Assembly: GCA_964461045.1 (NCBI GenBank)
Contig: CAYWSJ010000001.1
Span: forward strand, 1-64,000
DNA from: JAGXLC01 sp964461045
GTDB lineage: Bacteria; Bacteroidota; Bacteroidia; Bacteroidales; UBA12077
Length of the DNA stretch: 64,000 nt
Reading direction: 5' to 3'
Below are positions 53,001 to 63,500 of this stretch, piece after piece. Made by a program: the position numbers and the translations under genes. Numbering within the stretch: position 1 is the stretch's first letter; every line of letters starts with the position of its first letter. The notes under the pieces were generated by a model. It saw nothing but the letters and a program-made list of their open reading frames with translations, did not search any database and had not been told where the DNA came from.

Positions 53001-54478
53001 ATCCGGGCAATGATCCTCAAGCCGGCACAAATGGAGAAAATAGTTCCTTCGGATCCATAGTAGCTACAGGAGGAGGATATGGCTCATGTGGTCATCCTAC
53101 CCCTGCAAATGCAGTTGCCGCAGCAAATGGTGGATCCGGTGGTGGAGCGATGGAATATAACGGAACTTATAGAGGTTTCGGAACAGGAATTTCAGGCCAG
53201 GGTAATAATGGTGGAGATGTTGCCGGAGGTTCTAATGCTACTGCCGGTGGTGCCGGTGCTGGTAGCGTTGGAAGTTCTGTAATAAACACTGCAGGTGATG
53301 GTGGCATTGGCCGGGATTTTAGCCATATTTTTGGAGCAGGCGTTGGAGACAATGGTTGGTTCGCCGGCGGTGGCGGCGGCGGATTTCCTTCATCACCCGG
53401 CCAGGGAGGCCTTGGTGGAGGTGGAAATGGTATTGCCGGAGGCAATGCACCAGCAGCTTCCAATGAAGGAATGCCCAACACCGGTGGCGGTGGTGGCGGC
53501 GGCTGGAATTACAATGCCGGTACCGGCGCTGATGGAGGATCTGGTGTTGTTATTGTCCGATGGGGAAACTATGCTTCCAAAGGTGATGAAATACCTGGAA
53601 TTGAACATGGCGACGATCTGTCAGGAAAGTATTTATGGGTTATGCAGGAATTGAAAACAAACAATCCTGATTATTCCCCCTCTCTGAATAGTCTGGATAT
53701 AGAAATAAAAGGTGAAGCCGTTGTTACAGGCAAAGGAGAAGATACATACCAAATGAGCGTTTACGATGGTAATCTGAAAGGTTATATCAACAGCCAGGAA
53801 GTATCCTCTTCCAGTTTAACCAATGATGTATACCAACACGTAGCCATTACATACGATGGGTCTTTCCAGCGTATTTATATTAATGGTCTGCTAACAGGAA
53901 CCAGTTCTTTAACCGGAAATATAAATACCAATGCAAATAACCTGCTAATGGGAACAAACCTTGAAGGGATTCTTGACGAAGTGCGGTTATCTGATACTTC
54001 AAGATCACAAGCATGGCTGAAAGCAGAATTTCATTCCGGAAATCTTGATTTATTAACTATTGGCGGAGAAGGTGCCCTGAGTAATGCTGCTGTTGAAAAT
54101 GTTGAGTACGACGCTGTAGGTTCTGCCGGACCTCTTCGGGTTGGTTTTGGAGCAACAGCAAGTAGTTCGAGAACTGCTGCCGGGTCTTCTTATTGGGGTA
54201 TTCCCGGCTTGAGTGGAAATGTTTGGGAACGTACGGTTACTGTCGGAAATGCTACAGGTCGTTCATTTAACGGCTTACACGGCAATGGCTTACTTAATGC
54301 AAGTGGTCTGTTTGATGTTACCAATTGGGATATTAACGGTCTTGGTTTTCGGGGAGGTGCTTTTCACCATCAGATTAGTGATGGTTATTTCAGAATCTCT
54401 GACAGAACAGCTGCTGAACACACAAGTGATGCCCGTGGTTTTTCATGGGGTGGAAGAGGAGTACGTACAGCACCATAA
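50045..54478 (+). CDS. Giant nested-domain surface protein (SUMF1, DUF2341, LamG, glycine-rich)
   Basis: A 1477-residue secreted protein. The signal peptide ends near FATN; the start could be 50045 or the ATG at 50072 (MKKSLVFKVL). Order by residue: beta domain (35-155); first part of a SUMF1/FGE-like domain (158-366: MVYVPQGDFYAG, LRPMTELEYEKAARG, YAWGNTRIG); DUF2341 (about 370-478, ITIDHNKIDEDLTDFPVLVK); first half of LamG (478-560, ITISAWVNPQ); first part of a beta-sandwich (561-625, GERISKPISLDSIKKVG); glycine-rich domain 1 (about 627-892, FTVPEGVTEVDVLVVAGG); a short piece of the sandwich (VNVYTVVNSDNTTPPT); glycine-rich domain 2 (about 913-1178, same FTVPEG start); end of the sandwich (DDLSGKYLWVMQELKTN); second half of LamG (HVAITYDGSFQRIYINGLL); end of SUMF1 (GIPGLSGNVWER, GLGFRGG, RGVRTAP). 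The residues for FGE catalysis are not apparent, so SUMF1 is probably a binding scaffold. No T9SS domain is seen. Confidence 0.85.
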   Translation: MDKIKNKYKMKKSLVFKVLLLSIFMLILGRQMFATNIQVNNIVIVERNDAEEYIIVEFDLSWDNSFRVDDGLNTNWDAAWVFMKYKKTTETNVQWGHASLHGSGHTIPGNFSGNLGSTGGVNKGIFIYPSVIFNGTASIENVRLRWDYGDDGLLPEDEVDIRVFGIEMVYVPQGDFYAGSGGDEAARFHAGGEAADVPFQVSDGAFQIENSSGHLYAAGEIQTPGPLDTDYPTGYNDYYVMKHSVTQQAYVDFLNTLDYAKQNARTETEANTTGYIYDTYRHKIQVQTAGTAGSSPAVYSTDNPWVACGYLSKEDILSYLDWAALRPMTELEYEKAARGPSNPVPNEYAWGNTRIGKVNDISDPGLATEAPVPSGYQRDITIDHNKIDEDLTDFPVLVKLDSNNFDFTKCRPDGFDIRFYDASGSPLKYQRERHDEPNEKAEYWVKVPEISSSENTVITMEYGNSSAADGEDAANVWNGGSFASIWHLNEESDGTAGEYNDIVGNNDGQGMGSFAVRVDEQLGFAQEFEGDDSISVPYDVSLDIENKITISAWVNPQDITGASLSESTAADWNDNQSMTNLTVDGDSLLVTDHTSVGERISKPISLDSIKKVGTSTINWEDNYGYKVKAFTSDGKFTVPEGVTEVDVLVVAGGGGGGGNSGGGTGGGGGGAGGLVWQEGHSVTPGSIIDVQVGAGGAGGPADTRGEPGENSQFGSIEAIGGGAGDTRGSSSTDWVSGNYGDGGSGGGSNYANIDPGVYGAGTAGQGNDGGTGEQNNSGQGGGGGGAGAPGENGVADQSTTRPHGGDGLYYGDVFGDSYGASGWFAGGGGGGSADDANVAGPGDGGQGGGGNGGGDPDGPTVGQTNTGGGGGGAGGAGGAGADGGSGIVLVRYKSPESVNVYTVVNSDNTTPPTFKGQQVFNSDGTFTVPEGITKVDVLVVAGGGAGSAGTSGGGGAGGLVWETGYSVTPGENINVVVGAGGTGGPNPGNDPQAGTNGENSSFGSIVATGGGYGSCGHPTPANAVAAANGGSGGGAMEYNGTYRGFGTGISGQGNNGGDVAGGSNATAGGAGAGSVGSSVINTAGDGGIGRDFSHIFGAGVGDNGWFAGGGGGGFPSSPGQGGLGGGGNGIAGGNAPAASNEGMPNTGGGGGGGWNYNAGTGADGGSGVVIVRWGNYASKGDEIPGIEHGDDLSGKYLWVMQELKTNNPDYSPSLNSLDIEIKGEAVVTGKGEDTYQMSVYDGNLKGYINSQEVSSSSLTNDVYQHVAITYDGSFQRIYINGLLTGTSSLTGNINTNANNLLMGTNLEGILDEVRLSDTSRSQAWLKAEFHSGNLDLLTIGGEGALSNAAVENVEYDAVGSAGPLRVGFGATASSSRTAAGSSYWGIPGLSGNVWERTVTVGNATGRSFNGLHGNGLLNASGLFDVTNWDINGLGFRGGAFHHQISDGYFRISDRTAAEHTSDARGFSWGGRGVRTAP

Positions 54479-54544
54479 ATTGATAACAATTAAAACAAAA
54501 TTACAAAATGAATATTGAACTGTACAGCCGATAAAAAACATTAA

Positions 54545-57500
54545 ATGCAACGACTGATATTATATTTTCTTTTAATATTCTTCCAGGCAGGCACTCTTTT
54601 TGCCCAACCTGATTATATGCAAGTTACCACCCAGCCTCAAAATACCGAGGCTGGCCAGGTCGTTGCGGGAAATCCGGTTGTAACAGTTTATGATTCAGAT
54701 GATAATCCTGTAGGGGCAGGAACAAATGTTAATGTTACCCTGAATAAGCATAGTTTTGCAGGATCAAGCACACTTACAGTTGCAACAGATGATAACGGAA
54801 GAGCCGTTTTTTCAAACCTGGTTATTGATACTGCTGCAAACAATTATCAACTAACTTTTAGCTCCGGCTCTCTTTCTGATGTTGCTTCAAATAATTTTAA
54901 TGTTACTTCTGCTGCTCCTGACTATATGTCTATAACAACACAACCCGGAGATACTATCCAGGGTTATCCTGTTGCCGGTTTCCCAACTGTAACAGTTTAT
55001 GACACTTATGGTAATCCGGTGCAGAACATCGAAATCACAGTTACTGTCAATAAAAATTCATTAAACGGTACTTTAACTGAAACAACAAATTCAAATGGTA
55101 CAGCCTTATTTAACAATCTTATTATAGATGTTTTTGACACTGGTTATGAGTTAACTTTTGATGCTGATGATACGGATGCTCCGGGTGTTGCAAATGTAAC
55201 TTCAACAACTTTTGAAATATTCGAAGAACAAGCCACCATTACAACAATCAACCAACCTGTGAATAGTGTTGTTTCATATCCCCTGGAAGGAGATAATGTT
55301 ATTCAGGGACCAGCCGTTCTGGTAAAGAATATGTCCGGGGATTCACTTCAGGGTATTAATATCATTGCTGAATTATCGGGAGGGTCATTTGGCAGTTCCA
55401 GTATAGATACAATAACAACAGATTCCGATGGTATTGCTGTATTTGACAGTTTATTAATTAATAACCCGGGAACTGGATACCAGATCATATTCAGTACAGG
55501 AACCAATGCCGTGGCTGATGAAATTTCAACTACTTTTGATGTTCTTTCGGAAAGTGGTGTTTTAATTCTGAATCAGCAACCTGAGGAGAGCATAGAAGCC
55601 TACCCGGTCGAGGGGCCTCCGACAATATACCTGGAAGATGGAGGTTCTCCAATAATTGGGACTGATGTAACTGCATATTTGAGTAAGAATAGTTTTTCCG
55701 CGGAAAGCAAACTTACTGTAACCACAGATAATTCCGGTATTGCTGTGTTTGATAGTTTATTTATTGATTCAGTAGACACGGACTATCAGATTTATTTTAA
55801 AGCCTCACAAGCGGGTGTTTCAACTATTATTTCCGATTCTTTTGATGTGGTTGAGGAACTTGCTACCTTATCTGTAAATCAACAACCGGAGTTAACCATA
55901 TCCGGAGAATTAATTAATGGTCCTCCATCAGTGGAATTAATTGATAAAAGTACAGGAAATCCACCTTCTTCTCCTGTAAATATTTATGCATACATTAATA
56001 AAAACGACTTTGCCGGAGAAAGTGATACTATAGCTACTGCTAAACCGGCCAATAACGGAATTGCTACTTTTGACAGTTTGATTGTTAATCATTCTGAAAA
56101 TGATTATGAAATTAGATTCTCCACAAATTCATCAGGTATTGCGGATATTACTACTGATTCATTCGATATAATACCTGTAGCGGGCACTATGACAATTGAT
56201 CCTCAGCCTGTAGAAACTATAGAAGGTTACCCGGTAGCCGGACCCCCAAAAATTACAATTCTTGATCCTGGTGATAATCCTCTACAGGGAATTTCTGTCG
56301 AAGCCATACTGAATAAAAACGGTTTTGCTTCAGGCACAACAACCCTATCAACAAATGCTGATGGAGAAGCGATTTTTGATGACTTGATTATTAACGATGT
56401 AGCTGCAAATTACAACATTCAGTTTAATGTTGATGTAAGTACAGGTGTTGTAAGTCAAACTTCAAATAATTTTGATGTTGTTGAGGAAACTGCTTTTCTT
56501 ACTGTTCAGAATCAGCCTTCTTTAACAGTTGCAGGAGAGGTGGTGAATGGCACGCCATCGGTCTTGCTTGAAGACGCTGTTACAGGTGACCCGATTGCAA
56601 ATGCTACAATTAATGTGTCACTGAATAAAGGAAATATTTCCGGAGGAACGACATCTGTATTAACAAATTCAAGCGGTATAGCTGTTTTTGATGATTTATT
56701 TATAGACAATGACGATCAGGATTATGAATTAATATTTTCCACAGGTACTTCCGGAATTGCTGATATTCATTCTGGACAATTTGATGTGGTACCTGTTGCA
56801 GGAGAAATTTCCATAATTCAGCAACCACAGGAAACTGTCGATGGATACACTGTTGCAGCCCCCCCAGCAATAGAAATATTGCGGACAGATGGTATTACGC
56901 CTATGCCAGGGTTAGATGTAACAGCCACTATAAACAAAAATAATTTTACAGGCCCCAGCACAACAACGCTAACTACAGATGTAAACGGAGAAGCTTTTTT
57001 TGATAACCTCACACTTAACCAGGCTGCTGATGATTATGAAATTACTTTTACGCTTGATCCTTCTGACAGTATACCCGATACAACTACAACAAAATTCAAT
57101 GTAGTCAACGAAGTCGCTGTTATTACAATTCAAAATCAGCCTCAACTTACCATTGCTGGTGAATACATAAATGGCCCTCCTTCTGTAATACTTGAAACAC
57201 CAAGTGGAACACCAATTAGCGGAGGAACAATTTATGTAAGCCTGAATCAGTCGGATTTTGCCACAGAAAGTGTTGTTTCCGCTACTTCAAATTCAAGCGG
57301 GATTGCAACCTTTGATAGCCTGATTATCGATGATGCAAACACGGGCTATGAAATAACATTTTCTTCAAATTCTTCCGGTATAGCGCCCAAAACATCTTCC
57401 TCCTTTGAAATTGTTGATCCTGAAGGTCTCATAGAAATAACTCAGCAACCTCTTGAAACTGTTAATGGCCAACCTGTCGCAGGTCCACCTTCTGTGTCAA

Positions 57501-60500
57501 TCACAGAAACTAATGGTGATCCATGGGGTGGCAATGAAGTTGATATTACAGTATCTATTAATAAAAACGGATTTAGCAGTGGAACATTAACAAAAACAAC
57601 AACCGGAGGTAGCGCTGCCTTTGATAATCTAATTCTAAATAGCATTGATACGGATTATCAATTAACTTTTTCTACTGACATTTCTGAACGAATACCATCT
57701 GAAAAAACTGATAGTTTTGATGTGGTAGCTGTAACAGGTAATATGAATATTACTCTTCAGCCTTCAGAAACCGTTGCGGGTGATCCCATTAACGGCCCCC
57801 CAACAGTGATACTGACAAATTTATCAGGCAATCCGGTTCAGGGAGTTGATATCACTGCCTCTCTTAATAAAAATTCATTTAATGGAAGCAGTACTACAAC
57901 GGTTACTACTAACTCCAGTGGAGAGGCGGTTTTTGATAACCTCATGATTGATGTTTTTGATACCGGTTACGAAATCACTTTTTCGTCGGAGGCCTCGGGA
58001 GTAGCAGATATTACATCCAATCCTTTTGAAGTAACAGATGCTACTCTGTCAATGAGCGTGACAACGCAACCACAACAATCTGTTGCAGGAGACACTGTTG
58101 AAGGTTATCCTGCTGTAACAGTAACCAATGGTGGTGGCGGAATTTCCGGAGTAGTTGTTACAGCTTCTATAAACAAAAACAATTTTGACGGTGCAAGCAC
58201 ACTAACTGCTACTACAGATGGAGGAGGAGTCGCTACATTTGATAATCTTATTTTGAATACTGCCGACACAGATTATAAGATAACTTTTAATGCTGATTAT
58301 TCAGGAGTTCCAAATGCATTATCAAGCCCTTTTGAAATAATTGCTGCTTCACCTGATGATATAATTGTTACTACTGAACCTTCTCAAACTGAAGCAGGAT
58401 CAGTTATTCAAGGACCTCCAACTGCCTTGTTGCTTGATGAATTCGGAAATCCGGTTAGCGGAGTAAATATTGATGTTGTTCCTAACCAGCATAACTTTGC
58501 ATCAGGAACAACCTCTAAAACCACCAGCAACAATGGTAAAGCTATTTTTGATGACCTGGTTTTAAATATAGCTGAAGATAATTACCAGTTATTGTTTACC
58601 GAGTCGGGCGGAGCTGACGCTAATTCTGATTATTTTGAAGTCACCAGCGCTCAGGAAGATACACTTAAGATTCTTAACCACCCATTTGAAACAGTAGCCG
58701 GTGCAGCAATTAATGGTCCCCCTACAGTCCTTGTTGAAGATGAATATGGAAATCCTGTTACAGGTATTACGGTTTCTCTGAATGAAGAGGGTGGCTATCC
58801 TATTGATGCAGGAACACTTAACCTGGAGACCCAGGATAACGGACAGGTCTCTTTTACTGACCTTGTAATTAATACAGAAAATATTGGCTATCAATTGCGT
58901 TTTAGCACCGGAGGAATTCAAAATCTTTCAAATAAATTTAATGTCGTTCCCGGTACCATCTTTCCAAGGTTTCATGGAAGCACACACAGCGGTTATGTAA
59001 CTCACCTAAATAACAATAATTCACTAGGACAAACTCCTACCCGTATTGAAATTGACATGCAGCCACAGGAAAGTGTAGTCGGATCTAATATTGAAGGACC
59101 TCCTGAAATTGTGGTTTATGATGCAACTGATCAACCGGTGTCAAATGTTTCAGTAACAGTTAGCGGTGCTGTATTCAGCAGCGGAACAGTAACCCGCACA
59201 ACTGATGAAAATGGTCATATTCCCTTTAATGACCTTGTAATTGATACTAAAGGGACATATAATTTAACTTTTACTGCTGATGACTATCCTTCAGTAACCG
59301 CTCAGTCTAATGATTTTGAAGTCATTGATGCAATAGCTACAATGACTATGGACATACAACCCCAGGAGACAGTAGCCGGACAACCCGTGGCAGGTCATCC
59401 AGCAGTTCTGCTTGAAAATTCTATAGGAATGCCTATGGAGGGAGTTGATATTAGAGTTTATATCAACCAGCATTCGTTCGTGTCGGGAAATACTACTGTT
59501 CAAACCGATGCAAATGGGTTGGCTGTTTTTGATGATTTGGTTATTAATAAGGCTGCTGAAAATTATCAGTTGATTTTTGATGCAGATTATTCCGGAGTAC
59601 AGAATCTAACTTCAGGCAGTTTTAAAGTGATTAATGCCAATGCCCATAACCTGCAAGTTACAACGCAACCCATGGAAACTTATCAGGGAGCAACAATTGA
59701 AGGTCCACCTGTTGCTCGTGTTACAGATGAATACGGCAATCCAGTGCCTGGTGCTGAAATCTCTGTATCAGAAGTTTCAGGGGCTATTGATGCTGGTATT
59801 ACCAATATTACTTCAGATATTAATGGTTATGCTACTTTTTCTACATTGGTTATAAACGACAATGGTACTTATCAACTAAACTTTTCATCTTCGGGTCTAA
59901 CGGACGCTTTATCCAATAATTTTCAGGTGGTTCCCGGTACCGTTGCTAATCGTTTTAAAGGAAGCAGCCATAGTGGATTTGGAAATAAATCAATTCAAAA
60001 TAAACTCCTGGGTCAAAAACCTGTTCGAATGGAGATGGTGACACAGCCGCTGGAAACTGTAGCCGGATTTGCTATTGAAGGTCCACCGGTTATTGGTGTT
60101 TATGATGCACTTGACAACCCCGTTCCGAACGTACAAGTTACTGTAACTGCTATTGGCGGTTCTCTTGACAACGGAACATACACAAAAACAACAAACGAAC
60201 AGGGAGAAATTACCTTTAATGACCTGATTATAAACACTTCAGGTACATATCAGCTATCCTTTACTGCTGATAATTATTCCGGTACAGTGTCTGATTTACA
60301 GTCTTCTAACTTTGATATAGTTGACCAGGTTTATAACATGCAAATAGAAACCCAACCTGGAAATACTACTGCTGGTCAAACTGTTAATGGAGTTCCTAAA
60401 GTTTCAATTACAAATTTTATTAACCAGCCATTATCAGGAGTGGAGGTTACTGTGTATATCAATCAGTTTAGCTTTGCTTCCGGAACAATGACAGTCCAAA

Positions 60501-63500
60501 CAGATGAGAATGGTGAAGCAATTTTTAATGATCTTGTAATTAATAATGCCTCTGCAGATTACCAATTAATCTTTGATGCAGATTATTCAGGTGTGAGTAA
60601 TGTTGCTTCGGATAATTTTGACATTACACCCGCTGCGCCTTCGTCTATGACCATAAATACACAACCTTTTGAAACTACCGAAGGAGCTGCAATAGAAGGA
60701 CCACCATCAGTTGCTTTAACAGATGATTTCAATAACCCGGTAACAGGTGAAAATATATCTGTATCCGAAAGTGGTGGTTATATCTTTGACGGTGGAACCA
60801 CAACTCTCAGTACCAATGAAAATGGATTGGTAACTTTTTCAGATTTGGTTATCAATGCAATTGGAACTTATAGTCTTACATTTAGTCATTCTTCTGTAAG
60901 TGACTTGAATTCTGACATTTTTAATGTAATATCAGGAACTGTTTCAAACAGGTTTAAAGGGAGCTCACATAGCGGTTTTGGAAAACAGGAAACAAACAAC
61001 AAATTATTAGGTCAAATACCCTCAAGAATAGAAATTATTGGTCAGCCGCAAGAGACCGTAGTTGGAGAAGTAATAGAAGGCCCTCCACAAATTGTTGTTT
61101 ATGATGCCCTGGATAATACTGTAGCTAATGTAGACATTTCTGTTACAGTTCCCGGTGGTTTTAAGCCTGGCTCAACCACGACCATATCAACAGATGAAAA
61201 TGGCGAAATCACATTTAACAATCTGATAATTGAATCTGTGGGTAGTTATCAATTAAGTTTTTCAGCTGATAATCATCCCGGAGTTACCGCTCAGTCTGAA
61301 ACTTTCGAAGTAATTGATCAGCAACTATTTCTTTCTGTTACCACACAGCCTGGAGAATCAACAGCTGGGCAACCAGTAGCGGGCCATCCAACTGTGCAAC
61401 TGGCCAATTCAATCGGTCAGGGCTACCAGGGAGTAGACATTACGGTTTATTTGAATCAATTCGGGTTTTCTTCTGCTCCTTCTACCCAGACTGTAACTAC
61501 AAATTCATCTGGCTACGCTGAGTTTGACCAAATTGTGATCAACCAGGCAGCGGAAAATTACCAGTTACTCTTTGATGCCAATTATGGCGGGGTTTTAAAT
61601 GTCTCCTCTGATACTTTTAATGTGATCCATGCCGCAGCCGATCATCTTACTACAGTTACCGAACCAGAAGAAACAGTCTCGGGAGCTACGATAAGCGGAC
61701 CACCTTCAGTAAGAGCTGTTGATGCATTCAATAATCCCGTTGATGGTGTAAATATTAGTGTATCGGAAACTGGTGGATATACTTTTGATGCTGGAACATT
61801 GTCAGCCAACTCCAATGAAAATGGGATATCTGCCTTTAATGATTTAATTATTAACGACATAGGTCAATATAGCTTGACATACAGTGCTTCGGGGCTTCCC
61901 GATCTTGTCTCTAATAACTTCAATGTAATTTCAGGAACTATATCTTACCGATACAAAGGTAGTACTCATAGTGGTTTTTCCCAGGTAGCAGCCAATGATA
62001 AATATTTAGGCCAAACACCTGCCAGAATAGAAATTCAGGCACAGCCAATGGAAACAATTGTTTCATCATCCATTGAGGGGCCTCCTTCGATAATTGTTTA
62101 TGATAATGTTGATAACCCTGTCTCTGGTATCACAATTAGAGTTAGTGTGGATGGATTCTTTACTCCGGCAAGTACAACAGAAATACAAACAAATGCCAGT
62201 GGAGAAGTTGTTTTTGATAACTTGGTTATAGACCAGACAGGATTCTATACATTAACTTTTGAGGCTATTGGATATGGAAATGTAGATCCTGTAAATTCAC
62301 AGGAATTCGAGGTGGTTAATCAAATGTTAAATGCCAGTATTGTTACTCAGCCATCTGAAACAGTTGCAGGTGATCCACTTGCCGGACCTCCTGAAGTTAA
62401 ACTTGAAAATGATTTCGGTCAGGGCTTCCAGGGTGTTGATGTAATAGCTCATATCAATCAGTCAAATTACACTCCCTCATCAACAGATACAGTAACAACA
62501 GATGCGAACGGCCTGGCAACCTTCAGTAACCTGGTACTTGAGAATGCAGAAGAAAACTACCAGGTTATATTTGAAATTGATTATACCGGAGTGAACAATC
62601 TTTCATCTGACTTTTTTGATGTTGTACCTGCACCTGCCAGTCAGTTTGTGATGATTACCCAGCCTGAAGACGGACTTGCTGGAGCTCCTGTTGGTGGTCC
62701 ACCGGCTGTAGGCCTTCAGGATGCTTACAATAATGCAATAGCTGGTGAGACAGTAACAGTTTCCGAAGTAGGAGGTTATAGTTTTGATGCTGGTACAGTA
62801 AATATAACAACCAATGAGAACGGAACAGCAGTATTCAATGATCTTTTAATTAATACAGACGGAACATATAATTTGAATTTCAGTACTTCTCTGGCAGGAG
62901 TAAGCGACCTACAGAGCAATTCATTTACCTTGCAGCCAGGTAATATTGCCAATAGATTTAAAGGAAATACTCATAGCGGATTCTATACGCAAAATAGAGA
63001 AAATGTATTGTTACAACAAGTTCCTGAAAGAATAGTGATTTTGACACAACCTATGCAATCAGTAGTAAGTGTACCTATTCAGGGACCACCTTCGCTTAGA
63101 GTCTACGACCAGACTGATATTTCTGTTTCAGGTGTGGCGGTTACCGCCTCAGTTGTTGGTGGTTCTACATCTCTTTCCGGTACACAAACACTTACAACCG
63201 ATGTAAATGGAGAGGTCCTTTTTGATGACATCAGTATTAATCAAACAGGCACTTACCAATTACATTTCGAGGTTGCAGGGTATCCTGATGTAGAAGTAAA
63301 TTCACAAAACTTCGAAGTCATTAATCAAACATTATCAATGGAAGTGAACGAACAACCACAAAATACAGAAGCCGGACAAATCATAGGAGGACATCCTGCT
63401 GTATCCATTACAAATGAAGTTGGTCAGCCCGCACCAGCAGGCATCGATGTGGTTGCTTATACAAATCAGAATAGCTTTTCTTCTGATCCTTCTTATGATA

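Noticed and set aside
52236..53481. Long antisense frames rich in Pro and Ala opposite the glycine-rich domains
   Set aside because: GGC/GGT-rich codons automatically give open Pro/Ala/His-rich frames on the other strand.
54200..54478. Possible diversity-generating retroelement target (C-terminal SUMF1/C-type lectin region)
   Set aside because: The fold type would fit a variable protein, but no reverse transcriptase, template repeat or adenine-rich variable codons are seen in the window.
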